A DNA stretch of 64,000 bases from Rhizobium etli 8C-3 (GTDB taxonomy: Bacteria; Pseudomonadota; Alphaproteobacteria; Rhizobiales; Rhizobiaceae): NCBI RefSeq assembly GCF_001908375.1, contig NZ_CP017241.1, forward strand, positions 1,119,001 to 1,183,000, in the 5' to 3' direction. The notes beneath the pieces are model-generated. The model was not told the origin of the DNA, did not search any database, and worked only from the letters and a program-made list of their open reading frames with translations. This document shows, piece after piece, positions 16,000 through 25,470 of this stretch; the first letter of the stretch is position 1; each line of letters begins with the position of its first letter. Made by a program: the position numbers and the translations under genes.

Positions 16000-16629
16000 A
16001 TGCGCAAGGGCGAGGAAACGAGAACCCGCATTCTCGATGTGGCGGAGGCAGCCGTACTCCTGAAGGGCTTCGGCGGCACCTCCATCGAGGAGCTGATTGC
16101 CGAGACCGGCATTACCAAGAGCGGATTTTTCTATCATTTCAAGGATAAGAACGAGCTCGCGAAAGCACTGCTCAAACGCTACATCGAAAACGACGAGCGG
16201 ATCTACGACGAGATCTTCGGCCGCGCCCGCGACTTGATCGACGATCCGCTCCAATCCTTCCTGCTAGGCCTCAAGCTTCTGTCCGAACTGCTCTCAGATC
16301 TGCCGAACGGCCATCCCGGCTGCCTCGTCGCCACCGTCTGCTACTACGAACGGCTTTTCGACCGTGAGATACGGGAGACGAACAGGAACGCGGTTCTCGC
16401 CTGGCGCCGCCGCTTCCGCGGCATGTTCGAAGAGATCATAGCCGTCTACACGCCGCGCGAGCCGGTGCAAATCGACCAGCTCGCCGACACGGTCTCCTCC
16501 GTCCTGGAAGGCGGCATCGTACTGTCGAAGACCCTCAAGGAACCGAACATGCTTGCCGAGCAGATCCTGATGCTCAGGATGTTCGTCAAGCTGCTGTTCC
16601 AGCCCGCCTTGGAGGTGTCGAGGGCGTAG
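16000..16629 (+). CDS. TetR/AcrR family transcriptional regulator
   Basis: The 209-residue protein has the N-terminal TetR helix-turn-helix (about residues 6-52; the recognition part reads SIEELIAETGITKSGFFYHF) and a C-terminal all-helical ligand domain. GGAGGGG 7 bases before the ATG supports this start over one 11 codons upstream. The palindrome CTGTACC-GGC-GGTACAG just before the gene is the likely operator. The divergent homocysteine methyltransferase-family gene, 208 bases away, is the only neighbour it could co-regulate. The ligand is unknown. Confidence 0.85.
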   Translation: MRKGEETRTRILDVAEAAVLLKGFGGTSIEELIAETGITKSGFFYHFKDKNELAKALLKRYIENDERIYDEIFGRARDLIDDPLQSFLLGLKLLSELLSDLPNGHPGCLVATVCYYERLFDREIRETNRNAVLAWRRRFRGMFEEIIAVYTPREPVQIDQLADTVSSVLEGGIVLSKTLKEPNMLAEQILMLRMFVKLLFQPALEVSRA

Positions 16630-16803
16630 GATTAGCGAGAGGCGGCGGATGTGGCCATAGCGTGGGGCTTTGCGGTAGAGAAGCTCTCGGGCCTTCCACA
16701 TTCTCGCTGATCTCCGGGCTTGTTACGGTGATCCAGCCACGGCGCGTCTTTGCCAGTGACGTCTTGTTTGAAGGTGTCTCTCGCGTATCCAGCGGGAACA
16801 ATA

Positions 16804-17376
16804 TCACCGAAGCGTGCGCACGGCGCAGCCTCGAGATACATTGCGGAACGTCTCACCCACCATCTTCCATCGCCGCCGCCATCTCGGCCAGCTTGCGCAC
16901 GGTTTGAGGTTCCGCGACGTTCCCGCGTTCAGCGCTTTAAGCTTGAGCTTCGATTTTCCGGAGCCGATCGGATAGTGCACGTAGATCTCGCGCCCGGCGA
17001 CCTTCGCCTCCTCGCCGTCCGGCGCCGCCATATTGTCAAGGGCATTCTTGGGGGCAGCCTCGGGCAGGAAGGTCACCAGCAGGAAATTCGGCTTGGCATG
17101 GGGAAAGGGCGCCTCCTCGACGATCTTCTGCAGTTCCTTTCGGCTGCGGATCATCACGCCTGGCTTCTTGCCGAATTTCTTCGCCAAGGCCTCGTCCAGC
17201 CGCCTTTCGACCGTCGCCTCGGTCTCGGCCGAGCTGAAAACCACATTGCCGCTCTGGATATAGGTCTCGACGTTGGAAAAGTTCAGCCCCTCGCAGATCG
17301 CCTTGAGCTCCGCCATCGGCAGACGGCCCGTGGCGCCGACGTTCACGGCGCAAAGCAGCGCTACATAGACCGGCAT
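16804..17376 (-). CDS. DUF1697 protein with a frameshifted C terminus
   Basis: The frame encodes 190 residues, typical DUF1697 up to KLKLKALNAGTSRNLK. It then changes to a Trp/Arg-rich tail (PCASWPRWRRRW...) that does not fit the family. Reading one frame over at the same point gives VRKLAEMAAAMEDGG and a stop at 16853, the expected family ending. One base therefore appears missing in the T run at 16903-16905 (A run on the coding strand). Start: GGGAG lies 8 bases before the ATG; a more upstream ATG has none. DUF1697 function is unknown. Confidence 0.75.
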   Translation of the reverse strand: MPVYVALLCAVNVGATGRLPMAELKAICEGLNFSNVETYIQSGNVVFSSAETEATVERRLDEALAKKFGKKPGVMIRSRKELQKIVEEAPFPHAKPNFLLVTFLPEAAPKNALDNMAAPDGEEAKVAGREIYVHYPIGSGKSKLKLKALNAGTSRNLKPCASWPRWRRRWKMVGETFRNVSRGCAVRTLR

Positions 17377-17577
17377 GGGACTGCTCCCTTTCATGATTCG
17401 GTATCGGGACAGGCGCCCGCCCGGCGCCCCTCATATCCGTGCTCGTCAGAGGCGCCAGCGCGCCCAGGTTCCTGAGGCGCAGGACGAGGGCCATTCACTG
17501 CACCGGCGCGCCGTGGTCAGGTTGCCGTCAAATGGAGAGGAATGAAGGAAGGCAACGTGCGTGCCGTCTTCCGCCGC

Positions 17578-19686
17578 CTACACCTTCCCCGCTACCTTGA
17601 GTGCAAACGCATACTCAAAGGCGATCTCCTCCAGCCGCTGGAAGCGGCCGGCGGCGCCGCCGTGGCCGGCATCCATGTTGGTCTTGAGCAGGACCGGCGC
17701 TGCGCTTGTAGACTTGTCGCGGAGCTTGGCGACCCACTTTGCCGGCTCCCAATAGGTGACGCGGGGGTCTGTCAGGCCACCGAGTGCGAGGATCGGCGGA
17801 TAGGCCCTCTCGCTGATGTTGTCGTAGGGCGAATAGGACGCGATCTGCTCGTAATCCTCGCGCCTTTCGATCGGGTTGCCCCATTCCGGCCATTCGGGCG
17901 GCGTCAGCGGCAGGCTGTCGTCCAGCATGGTGTTCAGCACATCGACGAAAGGAACGGCGGCGATAATGCCTGCGAACTTTTCCGGCGCCATGTTGGCAAT
18001 GGCGCCCATCAGCATGCCGCCTGCCGATCCGCCCTCGGCGACGATCTTCGCGTAGGACGTGAACTTCTGTTGATTCAGATAGTCAGCGGCGGCGATGAAG
18101 TCCTTGAACGTATTGGTCTTGAAGGCCATCTTGCCGTTCTCGTACCAGGCAAAGCCCTTGTCCTTGCCGCCGCGGATATGGGCAATGGCATAGACGAAGC
18201 CGCGGTCGGCGAGCGACAGGCAGTTGGTGTTGAAACCGGCCGGAATGCTGATGCCGTAGGCGCCGTAGCCATAGAGCAGGCAGGGCGCCGAGCCGTCGAG
18301 CGGCGTATCCTTGCGGTAAAGGAGAGTGACCCGCACCTGCTCGCCGTCCCATGCCGGCGCAAAGACGCGCCGCGTGACGTAGTCGTCCGGATTGTGGCCC
18401 GAAGGCACCTCCTGTGTCTTCAACAGCGTCCGCTCGCGCGTCATCATGTTGTAGTCGTAGAGCTGCGAGGGCGTCGTCATCGACGAATAGGAGAAGCGGA
18501 TGACGTCGGTGTCGTATTCGGCAGCGCCCTGCAGCCCGAGCGAATAGGCTTCCTCGGCAAAGGCGATCGCGTGTTCCTCGCCGGTCTTGCGATCGCGGAT
18601 GATGATTTGCGGCAGGCCGTCCTTGCGCTCCAGCCATAGCAGGTGGCGGGCATAGGCCATGTGGTTGATGATCAGCGTTCCCGGCTTGTGCGGTACGACC
18701 TCGCGCCAGTTCTCCTTGCCGGGATTGTCGACCGGCGCCTCCATGATCTTGAAATCCTTGGCGCCGCCGTCATTGGTGAGGATGTAGAAGACATCGCCGC
18801 CTTCCGTCAGCGTATATTCGATGCCTTCCTGGCGCCTGGCGACAAGCTTCGGCTCCGCCGCCAGATCCTTGGTCGAGAGCAGCCGGTATTCGCTGGTTTC
18901 GTGGTCGTGAATGTCGATGAAAATGAAATCGTCAAGCAGCGAGCCGCCGACGCTCATGAAGAAGCCGGCATCCTTTTCCTCGTAGACGAGCCGGTCCTGG
19001 CTCTGCGGCGTGCCGATGATGTGGTGAAACACCTTGGAGGGGCGGTGGTTCTCGTCGAGCGCAGAGTAGAAGAAGCTCCTGCCGTCCGGCGCCCAGACTC
19101 CGCCGCCGCCGGTGTTCTCGATCACGTCGGGCATGTCTGCCCCGGTTGCAAGGTCGCGCACCTTAAGGGTGAAGAATTCCGATCCCTTGTCGTCATAGCC
19201 CCAGATGGCGCGGCTGTGATCAGTCGAGTGATCGAGGCCGGCGAGCCGGAAGTAGGATTTGCCGACCGCCTCCTTGTCGCCATTGAGCAAAACGGTGCGG
19301 ATCGTCTCGTCCTTGAAGTCGCCATCGCGCGGGATCCGGAAGTAGCGCGGCTGTTCGCCGCCGGTAACGAAGAATGTGCCGTAGGCGTGAGCGCCGTCCT
19401 TCATGGGCACTGAGCTGTCGTCCTCCTTGATGCGGCCGCGCATCTCGGCAAAAAGCGTCTTCTGCAGTGGCTTTGTATCTTCCATCGCCGCGTTCATATA
19501 GGCGTTTTCCGCCTCCAGGTGCCTGCGGATCTCGGGGTCGAGGAGTGAGGGGTCCTTGAACATCGCCTGCCAGTTATCGGCGCGCAGCCAGGCATAATCG
19601 TCCGATCGGGTGATGCCGTGGCGGGTATCGGAAACGGGCTTCTTGGTGGCTGAGGGCGGGGTCGGCAGGTTCTTGAAAACAGGCAA
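17578..19686 (-). CDS. ptrB: Oligopeptidase B (S9A prolyl oligopeptidase family)
   Basis: The 702-residue serine peptidase has an N-terminal seven-bladed propeller (about residues 75-410) and a C-terminal alpha/beta hydrolase domain. The nucleophile is in GGSAGG near residue 556, the catalytic Asp in GLTDPRV near 640, and His in DAGHGG near 675. It cleaves short peptides after basic residues in the cytoplasm. The start codon is TTG at 19686, with GGAG 7 bases upstream and the conserved PVFKNLPTPP start. The length is normal for the family. Confidence 0.9.
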   Translation of the reverse strand: MPVFKNLPTPPSATKKPVSDTRHGITRSDDYAWLRADNWQAMFKDPSLLDPEIRRHLEAENAYMNAAMEDTKPLQKTLFAEMRGRIKEDDSSVPMKDGAHAYGTFFVTGGEQPRYFRIPRDGDFKDETIRTVLLNGDKEAVGKSYFRLAGLDHSTDHSRAIWGYDDKGSEFFTLKVRDLATGADMPDVIENTGGGGVWAPDGRSFFYSALDENHRPSKVFHHIIGTPQSQDRLVYEEKDAGFFMSVGGSLLDDFIFIDIHDHETSEYRLLSTKDLAAEPKLVARRQEGIEYTLTEGGDVFYILTNDGGAKDFKIMEAPVDNPGKENWREVVPHKPGTLIINHMAYARHLLWLERKDGLPQIIIRDRKTGEEHAIAFAEEAYSLGLQGAAEYDTDVIRFSYSSMTTPSQLYDYNMMTRERTLLKTQEVPSGHNPDDYVTRRVFAPAWDGEQVRVTLLYRKDTPLDGSAPCLLYGYGAYGISIPAGFNTNCLSLADRGFVYAIAHIRGGKDKGFAWYENGKMAFKTNTFKDFIAAADYLNQQKFTSYAKIVAEGGSAGGMLMGAIANMAPEKFAGIIAAVPFVDVLNTMLDDSLPLTPPEWPEWGNPIERREDYEQIASYSPYDNISERAYPPILALGGLTDPRVTYWEPAKWVAKLRDKSTSAAPVLLKTNMDAGHGGAAGRFQRLEEIAFEYAFALKVAGKV

Positions 19687-19904
19687 GGAAAGGCTCCGGA
19701 TCGGAATTGCGGGGTGGAGAAGAGATAGAGTTGGAGGCGGGCTGGATCAAGCGTCAAGGATCGCCGATGACCCCTGCGGCAAATCGGAGCCTTCCTCACG
19801 TTGCCTTGATGTCACCACATTGTTTAACAAAGTCCGCTACCGTCGCGCGGAATTTACGCCTCGTTTCGGCTTGGGCTGAGGGCCACGACCGGGCGGATTC
19901 TGCC

Positions 19905-20321
19905 ATGAGCACAAAGAGGAATTTGCCCGTAATGCCGAAATGTCTGGTCCTGTCAGTGTCCCTCGTCAGCTTTGCCTCTTGCGCCTTCGCCGTCGATCCC
20001 GCCATCAAGAAGCAGCTGGAAAAACTCGATCCCGCCACCCGCCTCGAACAGAGCTGCGATACCGAAGCAATGAGCCGCATCAACAAGGACAAGACCGGCT
20101 TCAGACCGGACAAGGTGATCGCCTACACCTTCAAGGACCCGATTCCCAGCGACGACAAGCTCGAAGCCCCCGGCGCCGTCTTCCGCAGCCAGGGAGACTG
20201 GTATCACCTCTCCTACACCTGCATCACAGGCCCCCAGCACATCAACGTGCGCGAACTGCAATACGAAATCGGCGAGAAAGTGCCGCGGGAAAAGTGGAGC
20301 ACGTATTACTTGTATGATTGA
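19905..20321 (+). CDS. DUF930 secreted protein
   Basis: The 138-residue protein has a Sec signal peptide (Lys/Arg start, VLSVSLVSFASCAFA core). It then has the DUF930 pattern: LDPATRLEQSCDTEAM, PDKVIAYTF, GAVFRSQGDWYHLSYTC and IGEKVPREKW, with two Cys that could form a disulfide. DUF930 is largely restricted to rhizobia and relatives and has no known function; export to the periplasm is inferred. Two starts are possible: ATG at 19905 gives a better charged signal N-region, while ATG at 19932 has GAGGA 11 bases upstream. Confidence 0.8.
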   Translation: MSTKRNLPVMPKCLVLSVSLVSFASCAFAVDPAIKKQLEKLDPATRLEQSCDTEAMSRINKDKTGFRPDKVIAYTFKDPIPSDDKLEAPGAVFRSQGDWYHLSYTCITGPQHINVRELQYEIGEKVPREKWSTYYLYD

Positions 20322-20344
20322 GCGGCTGCCGTGTTGGCCCCTTG

Positions 20345-20371
20345 CTGCCGATATCGAAAGGATATTGGCAG
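20345..20371. terminator. Hairpin after the DUF930 gene
   Basis: CTGCCGATATC and GATATTGGCAG form an 11-bp stem with one G-U pair around GAAAG, 23 bases after the stop codon. No T run follows. It sits in the 316-base gap between convergent genes (20322-20637), where nothing else was recognised. Confidence 0.4.
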
Positions 20372-20637
20372 GACGGGCACTAGGTGGCGGTTCTTCCGAA
20401 AAAGCTCGATGACGGCAGCAACTGGAGCCGTCTTTTGATTTTCGTTTTCGCTTGGATTTGATCCTCACGGCGACTGAATCGGGCTCATAGGTTGGAACGA
20501 CGGTCTCAAGCCCGGTCCCGGTAAGAAGTATGCCGCCACGCTTCCACGAGCGCGCTCATCTCGCAAGCAAATCCGCTGCTCCGCCAAAACGATAGAGGGG
20601 TAGGGTAATGGGCATAAACGGCCATCGCCCCACCCCG

Positions 20638-21804
20638 TCACTTCGGCAATTGCGGCAGCACTTTCTCCTCGATGAACAGTTCATCGACGATGGTCATGAC
20701 GATCAGCGAAAGCGGCAGGGCGAGCATGGCGCCGACGGCACCCCACATCCATGTCCAGAAGATGATGGCGACGAAGACGATGAAGGGATTGATTTCCAGC
20801 CGACGGCCCATGACGGCGGGAAATACCAGATTCTCCATGACGAGGTGCACGATGAAGAAGGCGGCCGCCGGTATGAGGCCGATGATGATGCCGTCATGGA
20901 TGAGGATGCCCGCGACCGCGATGGAAAACGTCATCATGGTGATGCCGAGATAGGGAATGAAGCTCGATAGGAAGGCGAAGAAGCCCCAGAGTGCCGGCGC
21001 CGAGAGCCCGCCTGCCCAGGCAATCATCGCCATGATTACGCCGAGCGCCGCATAGATGACCGAGGCGGTTGCAAAATAAAAGCCCAGCACCTGCTCGACG
21101 GAGCCGATGACGCGGATGGCCGTGAGCCGCTGCTGGCGGGTGCGGAAGGTGAGGATGATCGCCTTGCGCAGGCTGACGCGCCCGGAGAGAAAAAGCAGCA
21201 GGGCCGCAAAGAAAATCAGCGCCTGCACGAGCGCCGGCGTGAGGTTCGTCGTCACCACATGCAGTACGTTGCCGGTGTTTTCAAGCAGCGCATTGATCGA
21301 GACCGGCCCACTTTGGAAGCTTGCCGGGGTAATGCGCAACCAGCGTATCTGCTCCAGATAGGGCATGATCCGATTGATCGTTTTCTCGATGAACGCAGGA
21401 GCTTCGTTGGTCAGCGTCGTCAAGGGTCCCGAAAGCGAGCTGATGACGAAGAAGATGACCAGTGCCACGGCGCTTGAAAGGATGATGGCAACGGTGACGC
21501 GCGGCACGCCGAGCTTGCTCAAATTTTCCGCCGCCATGCCGAGGATCATGCCCACCACAACGGCGAGCGTGATAGGGATCAGGATCAGCGACATCTGGTA
21601 AAGGACGGCAAGGCCAAGGATCGCGAAAATCCCGATGATCGCCCAGGCCATGCTGACATCGAGCGCATCCTTCTGGACGCGGTGCGCCGGCGCCTGCGGC
21701 ATCTCTTCCGTCGCGGTGGTGAGGGTGTCTTCCAGTGCGCTCGTCCGCCGCTCGCCCATTGCGATCTTCTTTGCTTGTTTGCGGATGCCGTTGGCAAAGC
21801 CCAT
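20638..21804 (-). CDS. AI-2E family transporter (PerM/TqsA superfamily)
   Basis: The 388-residue inner-membrane protein has a cytoplasmic N-terminal segment of about 50 residues and then eight predicted helices. The family signature FAFLSSFIPYLG lies near residue 285, and the HLVMENLVFPAVMGRRLEINPF segment near 325-345. Members move autoinducer-2, Na+/H+ or other small solutes. The substrate here is unknown. The start is uncertain: the first ATG has GGGGA about 11 bases upstream, and a second lies 15 codons in. Confidence 0.85.
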   Translation of the reverse strand: MGFANGIRKQAKKIAMGERRTSALEDTLTTATEEMPQAPAHRVQKDALDVSMAWAIIGIFAILGLAVLYQMSLILIPITLAVVVGMILGMAAENLSKLGVPRVTVAIILSSAVALVIFFVISSLSGPLTTLTNEAPAFIEKTINRIMPYLEQIRWLRITPASFQSGPVSINALLENTGNVLHVVTTNLTPALVQALIFFAALLLFLSGRVSLRKAIILTFRTRQQRLTAIRVIGSVEQVLGFYFATASVIYAALGVIMAMIAWAGGLSAPALWGFFAFLSSFIPYLGITMMTFSIAVAGILIHDGIIIGLIPAAAFFIVHLVMENLVFPAVMGRRLEINPFIVFVAIIFWTWMWGAVGAMLALPLSLIVMTIVDELFIEEKVLPQLPK

Positions 21805-21978
21805 TTATGGAATGTCCCCGAAAGCCTCATTGGCCCGGACCGGAAACGCACGGAATGCGTGGAGGTTCCCGCCAGGGCCCGGGCGTGTCGGATACCCAGT
21901 TTGGGCAAATTGACAATCGCGCCGCCTACTCGGAATAGTTTGCCAGGCTGGTCTTTCCTTGGTGGATTGGAGGGTGCC

Positions 21979-23040
21979 ATGCGCAAGGCCGATATGCAGA
22001 AACTTGATGGACTCGTCGAACGGCTGGTCGGTGATGTCGGAGCCGCCGTCTCCGGCGCGCTCGTCGTCCTTGGCGATGATCTCGGTCTGTTCAAGGCCAT
22101 GGCGGACGGCGAGCCCCGCGATGTGGCGCGCCTGGCGAAGGAGACCGGGCTCAACGAGCGCTATCTCCGCGAATGGCTTTCTGCTATGGCCGCGGCCGAC
22201 TACATCACCTATGACGACGGGACCGAGCGTTTTTATCTCACGCCCGAGCAGGCGATGGTGTTTGCGCAAGAAGACAGCCCCGCCTTTTTCGCCGGCGCAT
22301 TCCAGGTGACGCAGTCCATGTGGATGGACGAGCCGAAGATCGCCGAAGCTTTCCGCAGCGGACAGGGCCTCGGCTGGCATGAACATAGTGTCTGCCTCTT
22401 TCGCGGCACCGAACGCTTCTTCCGGCCCGGCTACAACACGCACCTGATTTCAAGCTGGATACCGGCCCTGAACGGCGTCGAGGCGAAGCTCAAGGCTGGC
22501 GCCAAGGTCGCCGATGTCGGCTGTGGCCATGGTGCGTCGACGATCCTGATGGCGCAGGCCTATCCCTCCTCGCGTTTCTTTGGTTTCGATTACCATGCTC
22601 CCTCGATCGAGAAAGCCAGAGCCGCGGCCGAGGCGGCAGGCGTCGGTGACCGCGTCACCTTCCAGCAGAGCACCGCGGCCGAATTCGGCGCGCACGGATA
22701 TGACATGGTCGCAATGTTCGATTGCCTGCACGACATGGGGGACCCGGTCGGTGCCGGCCGTCATGTCAAGGAAACGCTGGCGCCCGACGGCACCTGGTTG
22801 ATCGTCGAGCCATTTGCCCACGACAATCTGAAGGACAATCTCAATCCGGTTGGACGCGTCTATTACGGCGCTTCGACGATGATCTGCACGCCGGCATCGC
22901 TCTCGCAGGAGGTCGGCCTCGGCCTTGGCGCCCAGGCGGGCGAGATGAGGCTCAGGAAAGTAGCGCTCGACGCCGGCTTCTCGCATTTCCGCCGGGCGAC
23001 GGAAACGCCGTTCAACATGGTCTTCGAGGCGCGGGCTTAG
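21979..23040 (+). CDS. Class I SAM-dependent methyltransferase with winged-helix N domain
   Basis: The 353-residue protein has an N-terminal dimerisation/winged-helix region (about residues 20-90; LAKETGLNERYLREWL) and a Rossmann methyltransferase domain. Motif I is VADVGCGHGAST near residue 180, and the acidic FGFDYHAPSI strand follows. The layout matches ubiquinone/methylase-type enzymes and the rhizobial proteins resembling rRNA or O-methyltransferases. The substrate is not known. GGAGGG precedes the ATG closely. It is convergent with the VOC gene. Confidence 0.82.
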   Translation: MRKADMQKLDGLVERLVGDVGAAVSGALVVLGDDLGLFKAMADGEPRDVARLAKETGLNERYLREWLSAMAAADYITYDDGTERFYLTPEQAMVFAQEDSPAFFAGAFQVTQSMWMDEPKIAEAFRSGQGLGWHEHSVCLFRGTERFFRPGYNTHLISSWIPALNGVEAKLKAGAKVADVGCGHGASTILMAQAYPSSRFFGFDYHAPSIEKARAAAEAAGVGDRVTFQQSTAAEFGAHGYDMVAMFDCLHDMGDPVGAGRHVKETLAPDGTWLIVEPFAHDNLKDNLNPVGRVYYGASTMICTPASLSQEVGLGLGAQAGEMRLRKVALDAGFSHFRRATETPFNMVFEARA

Positions 23041-23064
23041 CGCCTCGAGGAAAGGAGGACCGCT

Positions 23065-24018
23065 TCAGGCCGAAAGCGTCAGCCCGATGCCCCACGGATC
23101 CTTGAGGAACACGCCGCCGTCGCGCTTTGCGCTTTCGATTTCCAGCCGGTCGAGTGCCGCCACCGCATTGTCGAGCGCCACCTTATCGTTGAAGCGCAGG
23201 GTGTATTCGGAAAGGCCGGTCATGCCATCGGCGCGGGTTCCGGCGCCGCGGCTGTTCCAGATGTTGGCGGCGATGTGATGGTGGTAGCCGCCGGTCGCAA
23301 AGAAGCTCGCGCCGGGATAGCGCGCCATCAGCTTCAGGCCGAGGACGTCGCGATAGAAGGCATCGGCCAAAGGAATATCGCCAACCTGCAGATGGATATG
23401 CCCGATCGCGGTGCCGTCGGCCATGCCACCCCAGGCATCGTCCGGCGCACTGTCGTAAAGCGCCTGCAGATCGAGGCGGATCGTTGCCATCTCGACCTGG
23501 CCGTCCTGGTGGAATTTCCAGACCTCGTGCGGCCGGTCGGCGTAAATCTCGATGCCATTGCCTTCGGGATCGGAGAGATAGATGGCTTCGCTGACGAGAT
23601 GATCGGAAGCGCCGTCGAGAACGACGTCCATATGCGCCGCATGGCGCAGCCAGCGGGCAAGTTCCGTGCGGTTCGGCATCAGGAAGGCGGTGTGGAAGAG
23701 GCCGGCCGCATTGCGCGGAGCGACCTTCGCCTTGCCGTCCGTCGCCAGCGTCAGGAGCGGCAGACCGTTGACGCCCAGCACCTCGCCGCTTGGCGCCTTT
23801 TCGATCACCTTGAGGCCGAGCATCGACTGATAAAAGCTCGAGACCAGCGCCAGGTCGGTCACGACCAGATGCGCCTGGCCGACATAGGCAGGGCGGCTCA
23901 GCGCATAAGAGGTTTCGGTCGTCATAGATCTATCTCCTGCCATGGTAGAAAAAGGCGCACCGGCGGCGGCAGCGAGAGCGCTGCCCGTGGCAAGCTCGAG
24001 AAATGTTCGCCGGTCCAT
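23065..24018 (-). CDS. VOC family dioxygenase-like protein with optional Tat signal
   Basis: Two VOC domains (about residues 45-160 and 205-310 of the long form) each keep the pattern of metal ligands, e.g. GQAHLVV and GHIHLQV. The acidic ligand appears in GNGIEIYAD. The architecture is that of catechol 2,3-dioxygenase-like proteins (CatE). Two starts are supported: ATG 24018, with GAGG 5 bases upstream, yields a clean twin-arginine signal (MDRRTFLELATGSALAAAAG); ATG 23925, with AGGAG 8 bases upstream, yields a 286-residue cytoplasmic form. The substrate is unknown. Confidence 0.82.
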   Translation of the reverse strand: MDRRTFLELATGSALAAAAGAPFSTMAGDRSMTTETSYALSRPAYVGQAHLVVTDLALVSSFYQSMLGLKVIEKAPSGEVLGVNGLPLLTLATDGKAKVAPRNAAGLFHTAFLMPNRTELARWLRHAAHMDVVLDGASDHLVSEAIYLSDPEGNGIEIYADRPHEVWKFHQDGQVEMATIRLDLQALYDSAPDDAWGGMADGTAIGHIHLQVGDIPLADAFYRDVLGLKLMARYPGASFFATGGYHHHIAANIWNSRGAGTRADGMTGLSEYTLRFNDKVALDNAVAALDRLEIESAKRDGGVFLKDPWGIGLTLSA

Positions 24019-24199
24019 TTCGCCTCTAAGTCCCTCGAGCCACCGTACTTGTCCTTTATATGGCGGATTCCGATTGTTCACAGAAGATCTGTTTTTGAGG
24101 ATAAAGCGTTGAACCCTTGTTGACGATCGCTTGTGCCCACTTGAACCTGTTTACCGCGCGTTATCTTCCTTTGTAGGCAAGCCCGCTGTGGAGGAAATC

Positions 24200-24610
24200 A
24201 TGTACAAGAAGATCATCGTCCCTATCGAAATGGGCACGATCGAGAGGGGGGAAAGGGCATTCCGCAAAGCCGCGACGCTGCTCGATGCCGGCGGCCAGAT
24301 CATCCTGCTCAATGTCGTGCAGGACGTGCCGACCTATATTGCCGTCGACCTCCCCCCTGAACTGATCGACAATGCGATCGATGATGGACGTGCGCAGCTT
24401 GAGCAGCTGCGGCTGAAGACCGCTATCCCGGCGAAGGTGGAAATTGGCCGCGGCCCGCCGGCACACGGCATCCTCGCCGCCGCCGAGGCGCATCAGGCCG
24501 ACCTCATCATCATCGCCTCGCATGTTCCGGATTTCTCGAACTATTTCATCGGTGCGACAGCCGACCGGGTGGTACGACACGCCAAGTGCTCGGTGCTGGT
24601 GGATCGGTAA
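24200..24610 (+). CDS. Universal stress protein, UspA family
   Basis: The 136-residue single UspA domain starts YKKIIVPIEM. It ends with the ATP-binding G-x2-G-x9-G pattern, partly modified as SHVPDFSNYFIGATADRVVRHAKCSVLV. Such proteins bind ATP or AMP and are induced by starvation and stress. GGAGGAAATC directly precedes the ATG, so the longer open frame upstream is not used. It is divergent from the VOC gene. The following hemolysin III gene starts 106 bases later in the same direction. Confidence 0.9.
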   Translation: MYKKIIVPIEMGTIERGERAFRKAATLLDAGGQIILLNVVQDVPTYIAVDLPPELIDNAIDDGRAQLEQLRLKTAIPAKVEIGRGPPAHGILAAAEAHQADLIIIASHVPDFSNYFIGATADRVVRHAKCSVLVDR

Positions 24611-24715
24611 GGATTAAAGCGTTTCATGAAGTTTTACCGCGCACGGTGCTGCCGCCTGTTGCGCCACCGGCCGTTCAGTGAGAGCATCGGCAGGTCGAGG
24701 AATGGGTGTGCATGA

Positions 24716-25384
24716 ATGGGCGAGTTCAACGGCATTCGCTGGGCTTACGACAGGTATGAGCTGATCGCTGATGGCATCGTGCACGGCGTCGGCCTGGCTC
24801 TCGCGCTCGTCGGTGCAACCGTGCTGATCTTCTATGCGACGGTCTGGAGCTCCTACGGCGAGATCGCGGCCGCCTGGATTTACGGCGTCGGCCTCGTGCT
24901 GACACTCGGCATTTCCTTTTCCTACAATGCCTGGCCAGTCTCTCCCACCAAATGGTACCTGCGCAGGCTCGATCATTCGGCGATCTTCATCCTGATCGCC
25001 GCGACCTATACGCCGTTCCTTGAACGTGGTGCCGACGACCCGCTGCTGTTTGCCATGCTGATTGGCATCTGGGCGATGGCGGCGGCCGGCATCTTCCTGA
25101 AATGCGCCTTTCCGGGCCGCTACGACAAACTTACGATCCTGCTCTATCTCGCGATGGGCTGGAGCGGCATTCTGGTTGCCGGGCCGGTCGCCTCGCGCAT
25201 ACCCTTTGCTTCGATGCTTTTGATCGTCATCGGCGGCATCATCTATTCGGCCGGCGTAATTTTTCACGTCTGGGAAAAGCTGCGCTTCCAGAACGCCATC
25301 TGGCACGGCTTCGTGGTTGCCGCCGCAGCGGTACATTATTCGGCCGTACTCACCTGCTTCAGCATGGGCGCGGCCAGGCTCTGA
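24716..25384 (+). CDS. Hemolysin III family membrane protein (TrhA/PAQR superfamily)
   Basis: The 222-residue protein has seven predicted helices. The PAQR metal ligands are visible: His in IADGIVHGVGL, Asp/His in RRLDHSAIFI, and the C-terminal pair in IWHGFVVAAAAVHY. Bacterial homologues (TrhA) affect membrane fluidity homeostasis. The toxin name is historical. No strong Shine-Dalgarno is visible before the ATG. The Pat-type acetyltransferase gene follows 86 bases downstream. Confidence 0.88.
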   Translation: MGEFNGIRWAYDRYELIADGIVHGVGLALALVGATVLIFYATVWSSYGEIAAAWIYGVGLVLTLGISFSYNAWPVSPTKWYLRRLDHSAIFILIAATYTPFLERGADDPLLFAMLIGIWAMAAAGIFLKCAFPGRYDKLTILLYLAMGWSGILVAGPVASRIPFASMLLIVIGGIIYSAGVIFHVWEKLRFQNAIWHGFVVAAAAVHYSAVLTCFSMGAARL

Positions 25385-25470
25385 TCGTTCTTTCTTCGCG
25401 CCAATTCGCCGTTTACATCGCCGAAGGGCGGGCGTATGCGCTTTTGCCGAACGAACGGAATGGACATGAC

